Shown here in pieces: positions 21,019 to 30,232 of a DNA stretch of 32,165 nucleotides. The position numbers and the translations under genes were made by a program. The stretch comes from Lachnospira sp. UBA3212. Lineage in GTDB: Bacteria > Bacillota > Clostridia > Lachnospirales > Lachnospiraceae. The notes below the pieces were generated by a model, which was given only the letters and a program-made list of their open reading frames with translations, searched no databases and had not been told where the DNA came from. The stretch is from NCBI GenBank assembly GCA_002363615.1, contig DEWK01000008.1:1-32165 (forward strand). The letters are read 5' to 3'. The stretch's first letter is position 1. Every line of letters starts with the position of its first letter.

Positions 21019-23841
21019 TTATAGATATTTTTTCAGGAATTGGCCGGTATATGATTTTTTCACCTTAGCAACTTTTTCCGGAGTTCCCTGGGTTAACACC
21101 CGACCGCCTCCGTCACCGCCTTCCGGTCCCATATCGATAATATAGTCTGCCGACTTAATCACATCCATATTGTGTTCGATCACCACAACCGTATTGCCTG
21201 AATCTGAAAGCTTCCTCAAAATTTCCACTAACTTTCTTACATCCTCAAAATGTAAACCGGTCGTTGGCTCATCTAGCACGTAAATCGTCTTTCCGGTTCC
21301 TCTTCTTGAAAGTTCCGTGGCAAGCTTTACACGCTGAGCCTCTCCTCCAGACAACTGAGTAGATGGCTGACCAAGCTTTACATAAGAAAGTCCCACTTCT
21401 GCTAATGTTTGAATCTTCCGATGAATCTTAGGAACATTTTCAAAGAAAGGCAGTGCCTCCTCCACGGTCATGTCTAAGACTTCAAAAATATTCTTTCCCT
21501 TATAACGCACCTCAAGGGTTTCCGAATTGTAACGCTTTCCACCACATACCTCACATGGCACATACACATCCGGCAAAAAGTGCATCTCAATTTTTTTAAT
21601 TCCATCTCCGGCACAGGCCTCGCAACGACCACCCTTTACATTGAAACTAAAACGTCCCTTTTGATAGCCGCGCTCCTTAGCATCACTGGTAGATGCAAAT
21701 AAATCCCGAATCAAATCAAATACACCGGTGTAGGTGGCTGGATTAGACCTTGGAGTTCTACCAATCGGACTTTGATCAATATCAATGATCTTGTCCAACT
21801 GTTCCCATCCCAGGATTTCATCAAAGTCTCCAGAAATAATTCTTGCTCGATTTAACCTTCTTGCCAGCTCCTTATGGAGGATTTCATTAATCAAGGAGCT
21901 TTTACCGGAACCGGAAACCCCAGTCACTACTGTCATGATTCCCAGAGGAATCTCAACATCAATATTCTTTAGGTTATTCTGTCTAGCACCCTTAATGGTA
22001 AGAAATCCCGTAGGTTTTCTTCGTTCCCCTGGCACCGGAATCGAATAAGTTCCGTTCAAATACTTACCGGTAATAGATTCCTCACAGGCCATTACCTCTT
22101 TCGGAGTTCCGGCAACAACCACTTCTCCACCGTGTTCCCCGGCCCCTGGTCCAATATCCACCAAAAAATCTGCTGCCCGCATGGTATCCTCATCATGCTC
22201 TACCACAATCAAAGTATTGCCCAAATCTTTCAAATGTTTTAAGGCCGCAAGCAGCTTATCATTATCTCTTTGATGAAGACCAATACTAGGCTCATCCAAG
22301 ATATAAGCAACTCCTACCAGACCAGAACCAATCTGGGTTGCCAGACGAATTCGCTGAGCTTCCCCACCGGAAAGGGAGGCAGTTCCTCGAGTCAGGGTTA
22401 AATAATTCAGACCCACATCATTTAGAAACTTCACTCGAGCCTTGATTTCCTTTAGGATTTCTCCACCAATCAACATCTGACGTTCGCTTAATTCCATCTC
22501 CTCTAAGAAAGCAGAAAGTTTTGTTACGGACTGATTGGTCATATCGTAAATATTCCGATCGGCAACAGTAACCGCCAAGGATTCTGGCTTTAAACGCTTC
22601 CCCTTACAAGTTGGACATGGCGTAATCTGCATAAAGGTTTCGTATTCCGCCTTGGCCAAATCCGACCCCGTCTCCTTGTAGCGGTCCTCCACATTTTTGA
22701 TAATCCCCTCAAATAAAATATCATACACCCCTACACCTCGCTGGCCCTGATAGTGAACTTTCACCACCCGGTCTGCCCCATAGGCTAAAAGATTCTGAAT
22801 CTCCTTTGAATATTCCCCGTATGGGGTATCAAGAGAAAAATGATACTCTTTGGCAAGGGCATCTAAAATCGACCGAGTAAAACTTCCTGGCTTTTTAGCA
22901 GACTGCCAGCCCGGCACCGCAATGGCCCCCTCATTAATACTTAAACGTTCATCCGGAACAATTAACTTCATATCAAATTCCATACGAAATCCCAGTCCCA
23001 CACAGTCCGGACAGGCACCAAAGGGGTTATTAAAAGAAAAACTTCTAGGCTGAATCTCATCTATGCTAATCTCGCAATCCGGACAAGAAAAACTTTCACT
23101 GAAATTTAAGGTCTCCTGATCAAGGATTTCCACCTGCATTAAGCCACCTGCTAACTTTAAGGTAGTCTCAATCGATTCCACCAATCGCTTGCGCAGTCCC
23201 TCCCTGATTTTCAAACGGTCCACCACAATCTCAATATTGTGCTTCTTATTCTTATCAAGGGAAATAGTCTCACTTAAATCATACTGGTTTCCATCCACAC
23301 GAACACGCACATAACCCGCCCGCTTGGCCTGATCTAATACCTTCTCATGACGCCCCTTTCTTCCACGAACAATAGGAGCCAAAAGCTGAATCCTAGATCC
23401 TTCTTCCAGACTTAAAATCTTATCTGCCATCTGGTCCACGGTCTGCTTCTCAATCACCTTTCCACATTTTGGACAATGAACGATTCCACACCGTGCATAC
23501 AAGAGACGGAAATAATCATAAATCTCTGTCACGGTTCCCACCGTAGATCTTGGATTTCGGTTGGTAGATTTCTGATCAATGGAAATCGCCGGTGACAGAC
23601 CTTCAATACTTTCTACCTTAGGCTTATCCATCTGTCCTAAAAATTGTCTTGCATAAGAAGACAGGGATTCCATATACCGTCTCTGACCTTCTGCGTAAAT
23701 GGTATCAAATGCCAGCGATGACTTTCCGGATCCAGAAAGCCCCGTCAAAACAACAAACTCATTCCTTGGAATATCCACATTCACCTTTTTTAAATTATGT
23801 TCAGAGGCACCTCTGATCTTAATAAATTCCTTCTTTGCCAC
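21019..23841 (-). CDS. uvrA: Excinuclease ABC subunit A
   Basis: UvrA finds DNA damage and loads UvrB in nucleotide excision repair. The 940 residues are of normal length. Two ABC ATPase halves are seen: Walker A GLSGSGKSSLAFDT near residue 31, with signature LSGGEAQR near 490, and Walker A GVSGSGKSSLINEI near 640, with a second LSGGEAQR near 830. Zinc-binding cysteine pairs are present in the insertion (CPKCGKV) and in the C-terminal half (CEACAGDG, CEVCGGKRY). It starts with GTG at 23841, six bases after GAGG, which fits the start of the family (MAKKEFIKIRGA). It follows uvrB after 17 bases and is the last gene of an operon with a LexA-box promoter. Confidence 0.98.
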   Translation of the reverse strand: MAKKEFIKIRGASEHNLKKVNVDIPRNEFVVLTGLSGSGKSSLAFDTIYAEGQRRYMESLSSYARQFLGQMDKPKVESIEGLSPAISIDQKSTNRNPRSTVGTVTEIYDYFRLLYARCGIVHCPKCGKVIEKQTVDQMADKILSLEEGSRIQLLAPIVRGRKGRHEKVLDQAKRAGYVRVRVDGNQYDLSETISLDKNKKHNIEIVVDRLKIREGLRKRLVESIETTLKLAGGLMQVEILDQETLNFSESFSCPDCEISIDEIQPRSFSFNNPFGACPDCVGLGFRMEFDMKLIVPDERLSINEGAIAVPGWQSAKKPGSFTRSILDALAKEYHFSLDTPYGEYSKEIQNLLAYGADRVVKVHYQGQRGVGVYDILFEGIIKNVEDRYKETGSDLAKAEYETFMQITPCPTCKGKRLKPESLAVTVADRNIYDMTNQSVTKLSAFLEEMELSERQMLIGGEILKEIKARVKFLNDVGLNYLTLTRGTASLSGGEAQRIRLATQIGSGLVGVAYILDEPSIGLHQRDNDKLLAALKHLKDLGNTLIVVEHDEDTMRAADFLVDIGPGAGEHGGEVVVAGTPKEVMACEESITGKYLNGTYSIPVPGERRKPTGFLTIKGARQNNLKNIDVEIPLGIMTVVTGVSGSGKSSLINEILHKELARRLNRARIISGDFDEILGWEQLDKIIDIDQSPIGRTPRSNPATYTGVFDLIRDLFASTSDAKERGYQKGRFSFNVKGGRCEACAGDGIKKIEMHFLPDVYVPCEVCGGKRYNSETLEVRYKGKNIFEVLDMTVEEALPFFENVPKIHRKIQTLAEVGLSYVKLGQPSTQLSGGEAQRVKLATELSRRGTGKTIYVLDEPTTGLHFEDVRKLVEILRKLSDSGNTVVVIEHNMDVIKSADYIIDMGPEGGDGGGRVLTQGTPEKVAKVKKSYTGQFLKKYL

Positions 23842-23858
23842 TTTCTTCCTCTTTTCTT

Positions 23859-25850
23859 CTAATCCTCCATGGCCATCCAGGTTTTCTTAAACTCAATCAT
23901 CCGGTCACGGAGCCTTGCGGCCTCTTCAAAATTCAAATCAGTTGCCGCCTTTTTCATTTCTTTTTCCAATTGTTTAATATACTTCGATAGTTCCTGACGA
24001 TTCATAGACTCAGGATCTTTTTCGATTTCATTTACCACCTCACCCTTGTCCCTGCTTCCAATGGAAATCAAGTCTCGTACCGGTTTTTTTATGGTCTTTG
24101 GCACAATGCCATGGTCCTCATTATACTTTTCCTGGATCTTGCGACGACGGTTGGTTTCACGAATCGCATTCTTCATGGAATCTGTCATCACATCCCCATA
24201 CATAATCACATGTCCCTCTGCATTTCTAGCGGCACGTCCAATGGTCTGAATCAGGGAGGTTTCAGACCTTAAAAAACCTTCCTTATCCGCATCAAGAATG
24301 GCAACCAGAGAAATCTCCGGAATATCTAAGCCCTCTCGAAGCAAATTAATACCCACCAAAACATCAAAGACATCCAATCTCATATCTCGAATAATCTTGG
24401 TTCGCTCCATGGAATCAATATCCGAATGCAGGTATTGAACCCGAATCCCCACGTCCTTCAGGAACTGGGTTAATTCCTCCGCCATACGCTTGGTTAAAGT
24501 CGTGACTAAAACTTTATATCCTTTTTGTGTCTCCTTATTAATTTCAGCCACCAAATCATCAATCTGTCCTTCTACCGGTCTGACCTCTACCTTAGGATCC
24601 AAAAGACCTGTTGGTCGAATCACCTGCTCTGCCCTCATAAATTCGTGATCCACTTCATAAGCCCCGGGAGTTGCCGATACAAACAACATCTGATCAATCT
24701 TTTCTTCAAACTCCGAAAAATTCAAAGGCCGATTGTCCAAGGCCGAAGGAAGGCGAAATCCATAGTCCACCAGGGTAGTCTTTCTAGACCGGTCTCCCGC
24801 ATACATTCCTCTTACCTGAGGAATCGTCATATGAGACTCATCTACAATAATTAAAAAATCATCTCCAAAATAGTCAATCAAGGTAAATGGAGTTGCTCCC
24901 GGTTCCATACGGTTTAAAATCCTCGAATAGTTCTCTACTCCGGAACAAAATCCCGTCTCCCGAAGCATCTCAATATCAAAGTTGGTACGTTCAGCAATCC
25001 GCTGGGCCTCCAAAAGCTTATCCTCACTTTTAAAATAGGCAACTCGCTCCTCCAACTCCTTCTCAATATCCAAGGTGGCCTCCATTAATTGTTCATGAGG
25101 CACCACATAATGAGAATTAGGGAAGATAGCTCCGTGATCCAACCTTCTCTTTACCTCTCCCGTCAAAGAATCAAACTCCGAAATTCGATCGATCTCATCT
25201 CCAAAAAACTCAATGCGAAGGGCATTCTCATCGGTAGACGCAGGAAATACCTCTACCACATCCCCCCGAACCCGAAAGGTTCCACGATGAAAATCCATAT
25301 CCGACCGATCGTATTGGTTTGCTACCAAACGTTTAATCAGATCTTCTAGTTCCATCTCCATTCCCGGACGAAGAGAAATCATCAGATTCTGATAGTAGTC
25401 CGGGCTACCGATTCCATAAATACAAGAAACAGAAGAGACAATGATCACATCCTCCCGTTCTGAAAGAGCCGCCGTTGCCGAATGTCTCAAGCGATCAATC
25501 TCCTCATTAATTGCCGAGTCCTTCTCAATATAGGTATCCGTCTGTGGCACATAAGCCTCCGGCTGATAATAATCGTAGTAAGAAACAAAATACTCCACAG
25601 CATTTTCAGGGAAAAATTCCTTAAATTCCCCATAAAGCTGGGCAGCAAGGGTTTTATTATGAGCAAGTACCAAAGTCTTCTTTCCAATCTTTTGGATTAC
25701 ATTCGCCATGGTAAATGTTTTTCCCGAACCGGTCACACCTAACAGGGTTTCAAATTGATTTCCCTCCTGAAAGCCTTTCACTAATTCCTGAATTGCCCGA
25801 GGCTGATCTCCCGTTGGCTGATACTCTGAATGTAGCTTAAACTCCGCCAT
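23859..25850 (-). CDS. uvrB: Excinuclease ABC subunit B
   Basis: UvrB checks the damage and holds the DNA for UvrC. The 663 residues show the helicase motifs: Walker A GVTGSGKTFT near 40-49, the damage-probing beta-hairpin (YYDYYQPEAYVPQ, about 92-104), the DExH box (IVDESH, about 337-342) and motif VI (QTIGRAARN, about 537-545). The C-terminal UVR domain (about 625-660, LEKEMKKAATDLNFEEAAR) binds UvrC. GGAGAGG precedes the ATG. It lies 15 bases after the protease gene and 17 before uvrA, so the three genes form one transcript under the SOS-type promoter at 27211-27239. Confidence 0.98.
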   Translation of the reverse strand: MAEFKLHSEYQPTGDQPRAIQELVKGFQEGNQFETLLGVTGSGKTFTMANVIQKIGKKTLVLAHNKTLAAQLYGEFKEFFPENAVEYFVSYYDYYQPEAYVPQTDTYIEKDSAINEEIDRLRHSATAALSEREDVIIVSSVSCIYGIGSPDYYQNLMISLRPGMEMELEDLIKRLVANQYDRSDMDFHRGTFRVRGDVVEVFPASTDENALRIEFFGDEIDRISEFDSLTGEVKRRLDHGAIFPNSHYVVPHEQLMEATLDIEKELEERVAYFKSEDKLLEAQRIAERTNFDIEMLRETGFCSGVENYSRILNRMEPGATPFTLIDYFGDDFLIIVDESHMTIPQVRGMYAGDRSRKTTLVDYGFRLPSALDNRPLNFSEFEEKIDQMLFVSATPGAYEVDHEFMRAEQVIRPTGLLDPKVEVRPVEGQIDDLVAEINKETQKGYKVLVTTLTKRMAEELTQFLKDVGIRVQYLHSDIDSMERTKIIRDMRLDVFDVLVGINLLREGLDIPEISLVAILDADKEGFLRSETSLIQTIGRAARNAEGHVIMYGDVMTDSMKNAIRETNRRRKIQEKYNEDHGIVPKTIKKPVRDLISIGSRDKGEVVNEIEKDPESMNRQELSKYIKQLEKEMKKAATDLNFEEAARLRDRMIEFKKTWMAMED

Positions 25851-25865
25851 ACCTCTCCTTCCCTT

Positions 25866-27173
25866 CTAATTTTCAGTGGTTTCCCCACGAATCTTTTCCT
25901 TCATTAACTCAAGGGCCGTGTCTAATTGATCCTCTTCCTTCTTTACCTCCACGTCCGGTTCTATTCCCTTGCCATGGATATTGTTCCCCTTTGGGGTATA
26001 GTATTTTGAAGTGGTAATCTTAATAGCACTGCCATCTTCCATTGGCATTACCGATTGAACGATTCCCTTACCAAATGTGGTTGTACCTACCACACTAGCA
26101 AGTTCATAATCCTTTAGCGCCCCGGTAAATACCTCTGATGCACTGGCAGAATCTCCATTGGTTATAACTACCATAGGCAGGTTTATACAGTTGGCATCCG
26201 ACTTTTCCTCCACCTTCTTGCCATCCTTATCCATGGTATAAACCATCACACCTTCCGGCAGAAGTTCATCTAACATATTGCAAACCGTATCATAGTAACC
26301 ACCCGGATTATTCCTAACATCAAATACCAGTCCTTTCGCCCCAGCTTCCTTTGCACTAGCAAGGGCCTGGCTAAACTGTTCATCCGTATTCTCTTGGAAC
26401 TGGGAAATACTAATATAGGCGATCTCCCCCTCTTTCATCTCAAGTTTCACCGATGGAACATCAACACTCTTTCGCTTTAGGCTAATCTCGAATTCCTCTT
26501 GGCCTCGAAGAATTGTAAGGGTCACTTCACTTCCCTCTTTTCCCTTAATCATTGCAACGGCCTCATCCGTGGTCCAACCTTCAATACTTTGGTCTCCTAC
26601 TGCAATAATCCGGTCTTCCACCTGAAGACCTGCCTCTTTGGCAGACGAACCCTCATACACCTCTAAGATTTCCAGACGGTCCTCCTCATCTAAAGAAACC
26701 AGAACACCGATTCCCACAAAAGTCCCGGAATCCGCTTCCATCATCTCCTTATATTCCTCTTTGGTATAATAATTGGCATAATGATCCTCTAGGGCAGACA
26801 CGATTCCCTTATAAACACCAGCCTCATAATCCGCTTCATCTGCCTCATAAATAGAATAAGTATCAATGGCCTCCCGAATCATTCCGGCCTTAGAAATCGT
26901 CTGAACCGTCTGTTTCACTCCGCCTAAATTCTTAATTGCACGAATCAAGTTTGCCGGTCCACCTACCACAAATGCCAGATAGATGCAAATGATTAAAACC
27001 ATAAATACAATAGCATGAATCATTCCAAAAAGATAATTGCTCCTGGCATATTTTCCAAGAGCCTTCTTATACTGCGCTTTTATCTTTTCATTGTCCCCAG
27101 ACAAGAGAATCTTCTCTAAGGCATCCTCTCCAGACCAATCCCCCTTTTTCTCTAACGCTTCCTGCTCTTCCAT
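25866..27173 (-). CDS. Membrane-anchored S41 C-terminal processing protease (CtpA/CtpB type)
   Basis: The 435-residue protease has an unusually long cytoplasmic N-terminus (1-48, charged), one membrane segment (about 50-72) and an outside part. That part holds a cap helix region, a PDZ domain (about 150-235) and the S41 domain (about 245-415). The catalytic serine is S344 in GDSASASEV and the lysine K369 in TTFGKG, exactly 25 residues apart as in E. coli Prc. Such proteases trim or activate cell wall and envelope proteins. It is first in an operon with uvrB and uvrA and so appears to share SOS control. The neighbouring, separately transcribed FtsEX and M23 hydrolase genes suggest a wall-related substrate. 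The ATG follows AAAGGAG by 7 bases. Confidence 0.93.
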   Translation of the reverse strand: MEEQEALEKKGDWSGEDALEKILLSGDNEKIKAQYKKALGKYARSNYLFGMIHAIVFMVLIICIYLAFVVGGPANLIRAIKNLGGVKQTVQTISKAGMIREAIDTYSIYEADEADYEAGVYKGIVSALEDHYANYYTKEEYKEMMEADSGTFVGIGVLVSLDEEDRLEILEVYEGSSAKEAGLQVEDRIIAVGDQSIEGWTTDEAVAMIKGKEGSEVTLTILRGQEEFEISLKRKSVDVPSVKLEMKEGEIAYISISQFQENTDEQFSQALASAKEAGAKGLVFDVRNNPGGYYDTVCNMLDELLPEGVMVYTMDKDGKKVEEKSDANCINLPMVVITNGDSASASEVFTGALKDYELASVVGTTTFGKGIVQSVMPMEDGSAIKITTSKYYTPKGNNIHGKGIEPDVEVKKEEDQLDTALELMKEKIRGETTEN

Positions 27174-27210
27174 CTTGTTCTCCTTTCGAATTGCCTTTCA
27201 GTCTTGTTCC

Positions 27211-27239
27211 ATTATACTTCAGGAACATATGTTTGTCTA
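27211..27239 (-). promoter_or_regulatory. Promoter of the ctpA-uvrB-uvrA operon
   Basis: On the minus strand TAGACA (27239-27234), a 17-base spacer and TATAAT (27216-27211) form a strong promoter 38 bases before the protease start codon. A LexA-type box fills most of the spacer. A perfect 12-bp palindrome TTGTCTAGACAA (27233-27244) covers the -35. Confidence 0.88.
27222..27235. promoter_or_regulatory. LexA (SOS) box
   Basis: GGAACATATGTTTG agrees at 13 of 14 positions with the Gram-positive LexA/DinR consensus CGAACRNRYGTTYG. It lies between the -10 and -35 and overlaps the -35, the right place for repression. The uvrBA genes are known SOS targets in Bacillus, which supports the reading. Confidence 0.85.
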
Positions 27240-27263
27240 GACAAAGAAGTTCCCTTCAAGAAG

Positions 27264-27304
27264 AGAAAAAAATCCCTCTCTATCGGCAAAACCGATAAAG
27301 AGGG
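27264..27304 (-). terminator. Terminator after the M23 hydrolase gene
   Basis: On the minus strand CCCTCTTTATCGG (27304-27292) pairs with CCGATAGAGAGGG (27286-27274) with one G-U pair, followed by ATTTTTTT. It lies 9 bases after the stop codon and ends the ftsE-ftsX-hydrolase transcript. Confidence 0.95.
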
Positions 27305-27312
27305 CATCCTAT

Positions 27313-28599
27313 TTAATATCCAATATAATTATGAGGATTTACATAAACTCCATTCAAACGGAAGGAAATATGCAAATGATTACCGGTAGACGGTCCTGTG
27401 GTACCAACCAATGCGATGGTCTGTCCCTGAGAAACCGTGTCTCCCGTAGAACATAGCAGGGCTGAGGCATGCATATAAATGGATGACAAGCCGTTGCCAT
27501 GATAGATAATAACATAGTTCCCCATACCAGAAGAGTAACCTGCCGATTCAATGGTTCCTCCTGCTACCGCATAAATTGGTGTTCCAGATGGAGCAGGATA
27601 ATCTACTCCACAGTGTCCGGAGCTACCAAAGGCATCTGTCTCACCAAACTCCGTAGATACGGTATGATAGCCACTTGGTAATGGCCAGATATAAGAACCA
27701 TTCCCCACTACCTGAGTGGTAGAATCGGTATCGTCATAATTATAGGTATTGGAACTAGAACTGCTTCCGGCATTGGACGCTGCTGCAGCCGCTGCTGCTG
27801 CTTCTGCTGCCGCCTTACTTGCTGCCTCTGCTTCCTTTGCTGCACGAGCCTTTTCCAACTCTTCAATGTAAGCAATATTGGCTTCTTCCGCAGAAATTTC
27901 CGCAGAAACCCCTGCAATTTCCGAAGCAGTACTTGCAGTCTGGGTATTTAAGGCATCCAAATCTGCCTGCTTCTTGGCAAGAAGAGTATTTAACTCCTCC
28001 TGTTTCTTTTCCTGTTTTGCCTTAGATTCCTCAAGAGAAGCATTCTCGCTCTCTAACTGAGTCTTGGTACTAGCAATGGTATTGGCCGTCTCCTCCATCT
28101 TCTTAAAAAGTTCATTATCATACTTGGTAATAGTATTGACATATTCCGCCTTATTTAAGAAATCCGAAAAATTCTCAGCGCTTAGTAAGAGATTTAAGTA
28201 CTGGGTATCCCCATTCTCATACATGTACTGGATTCGTAAAGACATATCGCTGTACTGCTGTTCCAAACTTGCCTGAGCTTCCGTTAACTGAACATTTAAC
28301 TGATCAATCTGGGCCTGCGTAGACTCAATCTTTTGAGTCAACTTATAAATCTTATTGGCAACCTTGGTAGACTTTGCATCAACCTCCTTAATATAGGCCT
28401 CTGTATCACTCTTTAAGCTATCTAACGCATTCAATTCTGCCTGAAGGGAAGCCTGCTCTGCCTCTAGTGCCGCCTTCTTGCTTTCTGCCTCTGACTTTTC
28501 ATCCGCAAATATAGTTCCGATTTCAGATCCCGCAAAAGGAAGGGCACAAATCGCTCCAGCCAAAACCAAAGCCACGCCTCTTCGAACTAATTTTTTCAT
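27313..28599 (-). CDS. Secreted coiled-coil M23 peptidase (FtsEX-linked peptidoglycan hydrolase)
   Basis: The 428-residue protein has a signal peptide (about 1-32), a long coiled coil (about 35-250), an alanine-rich and serine-rich linker (about 255-290) and a C-terminal M23 (LytM) domain. Zinc ligands are H329 and D333 (HCGVDYPAP) and H410 of HLH (408-410), with H377 as a catalytic histidine (YMHAS). This layout is that of EnvC-like proteins, but with all metal residues present, so it should cut peptidoglycan itself. It follows ftsX after 24 bases. FtsEX is known to open such coiled-coil hydrolases at the septum (CwlO, PcsB, EnvC). The ATG at 28599 is preferred; a GTG at 28608 is also possible, and the ribosome binding site is weak in both cases. 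Confidence 0.93.
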   Translation of the reverse strand: MKKLVRRGVALVLAGAICALPFAGSEIGTIFADEKSEAESKKAALEAEQASLQAELNALDSLKSDTEAYIKEVDAKSTKVANKIYKLTQKIESTQAQIDQLNVQLTEAQASLEQQYSDMSLRIQYMYENGDTQYLNLLLSAENFSDFLNKAEYVNTITKYDNELFKKMEETANTIASTKTQLESENASLEESKAKQEKKQEELNTLLAKKQADLDALNTQTASTASEIAGVSAEISAEEANIAYIEELEKARAAKEAEAASKAAAEAAAAAAAASNAGSSSSSNTYNYDDTDSTTQVVGNGSYIWPLPSGYHTVSTEFGETDAFGSSGHCGVDYPAPSGTPIYAVAGGTIESAGYSSGMGNYVIIYHGNGLSSIYMHASALLCSTGDTVSQGQTIALVGTTGPSTGNHLHISFRLNGVYVNPHNYIGY

Positions 28600-28623
28600 G
28601 AGTTTCACACTTCTTTCTTTTCA

Positions 28624-29529
28624 TTACACCTTCAGATGCTTACGAATAGACATAATCGATCCCACCAAACCAATGCCTGCTCCAACTCCTAATCCCAAAG
28701 GAAGAAGCACCTGGAAAATAGTACCCACCGGAAGGAAACTAACAATATTTGTCAATCCGCTAAACTGCTTCATCACATAAGATATAATTTCTGAATATAA
28801 ATAATAAATCGCCACTAATGGAATCGTTGCTCCCACTAGTCCAATTAACAATCCCTCTACCACAAATGGAGCACGAACAAAGAAGTCCGTAGCACCGATA
28901 TACTTCATGATATTAATTTCTTCCTTACGTACAGAAATACCTACCACAATCGTATTGGAAATCAGGAAAATACCTACCCCTAAAAGGACTGCAATAATAG
29001 CTACGGAAATATAACCAGCCAATCGTCCCACATCAGAAAGGGTATTGGCCGTCCTAGCAGAATAATTGACCTGTCTGACTCCATCTAAGCCCTCAATATG
29101 AGCAACCAATTCTGATTGCTTCTCCACATCCTTCACCTGAACGGTATAGGAAGCCGACTTAGCAAGAGGGTTACTAGAAAAGCCTTCCGCCAACTCTGGG
29201 TTCTTGGCAAAATAATCAGCCTTAAACTGTTCCCAAGCCTCTTCCGCCGAGGTAAAGCTAACCTCACCTACCGCCTTTTGGGCCCGTATATCTGCACCAA
29301 TGGCATCAATCTGTTCCTGGGTGATTCCCTCATTAAAGAACACCGTTACCGAAACCTGATCCTCCGCCTGCTCAACAATATGTGTGAAATTGGTAACAAT
29401 GGAATAAAAAATTCCCAGCAAAAAAATACAAGCTGCAATGGTACCAATGGAAGCAAGGGAAAAGAATCGATTTCTGAAAATATTCTTAATTCCCTGCTTA
29501 ATACTATAAGCTAACGTACTTATCCGCAT
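28624..29529 (-). CDS. ftsX: Cell division ABC transporter permease FtsX
   Basis: FtsX is the membrane part of the FtsEX complex that controls septal wall hydrolases. The 301-residue protein has a cytoplasmic start (MRISTLAYSIKQGIKNIFRN), a first membrane segment (about 23-43), an outside domain (about 48-165) and three further membrane segments (about 172-195, 218-240 and 258-285). The cytoplasmic loop ISVRKEEINIMKYIGAT is typical of the family. The ATG at 29529 is chosen because AAGGTGG lies 8 bases before it. This gives a 26-base overlap with ftsE, which is usual for this pair. The hydrolase gene follows after 24 bases. Confidence 0.97.
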   Translation of the reverse strand: MRISTLAYSIKQGIKNIFRNRFFSLASIGTIAACIFLLGIFYSIVTNFTHIVEQAEDQVSVTVFFNEGITQEQIDAIGADIRAQKAVGEVSFTSAEEAWEQFKADYFAKNPELAEGFSSNPLAKSASYTVQVKDVEKQSELVAHIEGLDGVRQVNYSARTANTLSDVGRLAGYISVAIIAVLLGVGIFLISNTIVVGISVRKEEINIMKYIGATDFFVRAPFVVEGLLIGLVGATIPLVAIYYLYSEIISYVMKQFSGLTNIVSFLPVGTIFQVLLPLGLGVGAGIGLVGSIMSIRKHLKV

Positions 29530-30205
29530 AATAATGTCCACCTTTTTGTTCATCGCTTACGATGATTCCTTTGTTCATTGTAACTACTCGCTTTTGCATG
29601 GCATCCACAATCTCTCGGTTATGGGTTACCACCAAAACGGTAGTTCCTCTGCGGTTAACCTCTTCCAAAAGTTTCATGATTTCCCACGAATTCTTTGGAT
29701 CCAGGTTACCAGTTGGCTCATCCGCCAAAAGAATGGAAGGATTATTAACCAAAGCACGGGCAATCGCTACACGCTGTTGCTCACCACCGGACAATTCCTT
29801 CGGAAATGAACGGTATTTTTCAGAAAGCCCAACCAGATTTAACATCTGTGGCACACGCCGTCTGATCGTTCTAGAAGAAGCCCCTACGACCTTCTCTGCA
29901 AATGCAATGTTGTCGTACACGCTTCGATCCTTTAATAATCGGAAATCCTGGAAGACAACCCCGATCATTCGACGAAGTTTCGGAATCCTTCTTCTCTTCA
30001 AGGTAGAAAGATCCTGACCATTGATCACAATCTTTCCTGCCGTTGGATCCAGTTCCTTCATTAAAAGCTTAATCATAGTAGATTTGCCCGAACCACTATT
30101 ACCAACGATAAAGACGAATTCTCCCTTTTCTATTTTTAAGTTGATGTGATTAATAGCAGGAGCTCCCTGCTGGTAGCTCTTACTCACATCTCGTAATTCA
30201 ATCAT
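29504..30205 (-). CDS. ftsE: Cell division ATP-binding protein FtsE
   Basis: FtsE is the cytoplasmic ATPase of FtsEX. The 233 residues hold all ABC motifs: Walker A VGNSGSGKST near 34-43, the Q-loop VFQDFRLL, the signature LSGGEQQR near 140, Walker B with D-loop ILLADEPTGNLD near 160 and the switch histidine in VVTHNRE. The ATG at 30205 is preferred over the GTG two codons earlier (30211). The ribosome binding site is weak, and the gene follows the stop of the regulator gene by only 27 bases with no terminator between. It is therefore probably read from the promoter before the regulator. Confidence 0.97.
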   Translation of the reverse strand: MIELRDVSKSYQQGAPAINHINLKIEKGEFVFIVGNSGSGKSTMIKLLMKELDPTAGKIVINGQDLSTLKRRRIPKLRRMIGVVFQDFRLLKDRSVYDNIAFAEKVVGASSRTIRRRVPQMLNLVGLSEKYRSFPKELSGGEQQRVAIARALVNNPSILLADEPTGNLDPKNSWEIMKLLEEVNRRGTTVLVVTHNREIVDAMQKRVVTMNKGIIVSDEQKGGHYYADKYVSL

Positions 30206-30232
30206 TGACACGGTTTATTACGCTTCTTTCTT

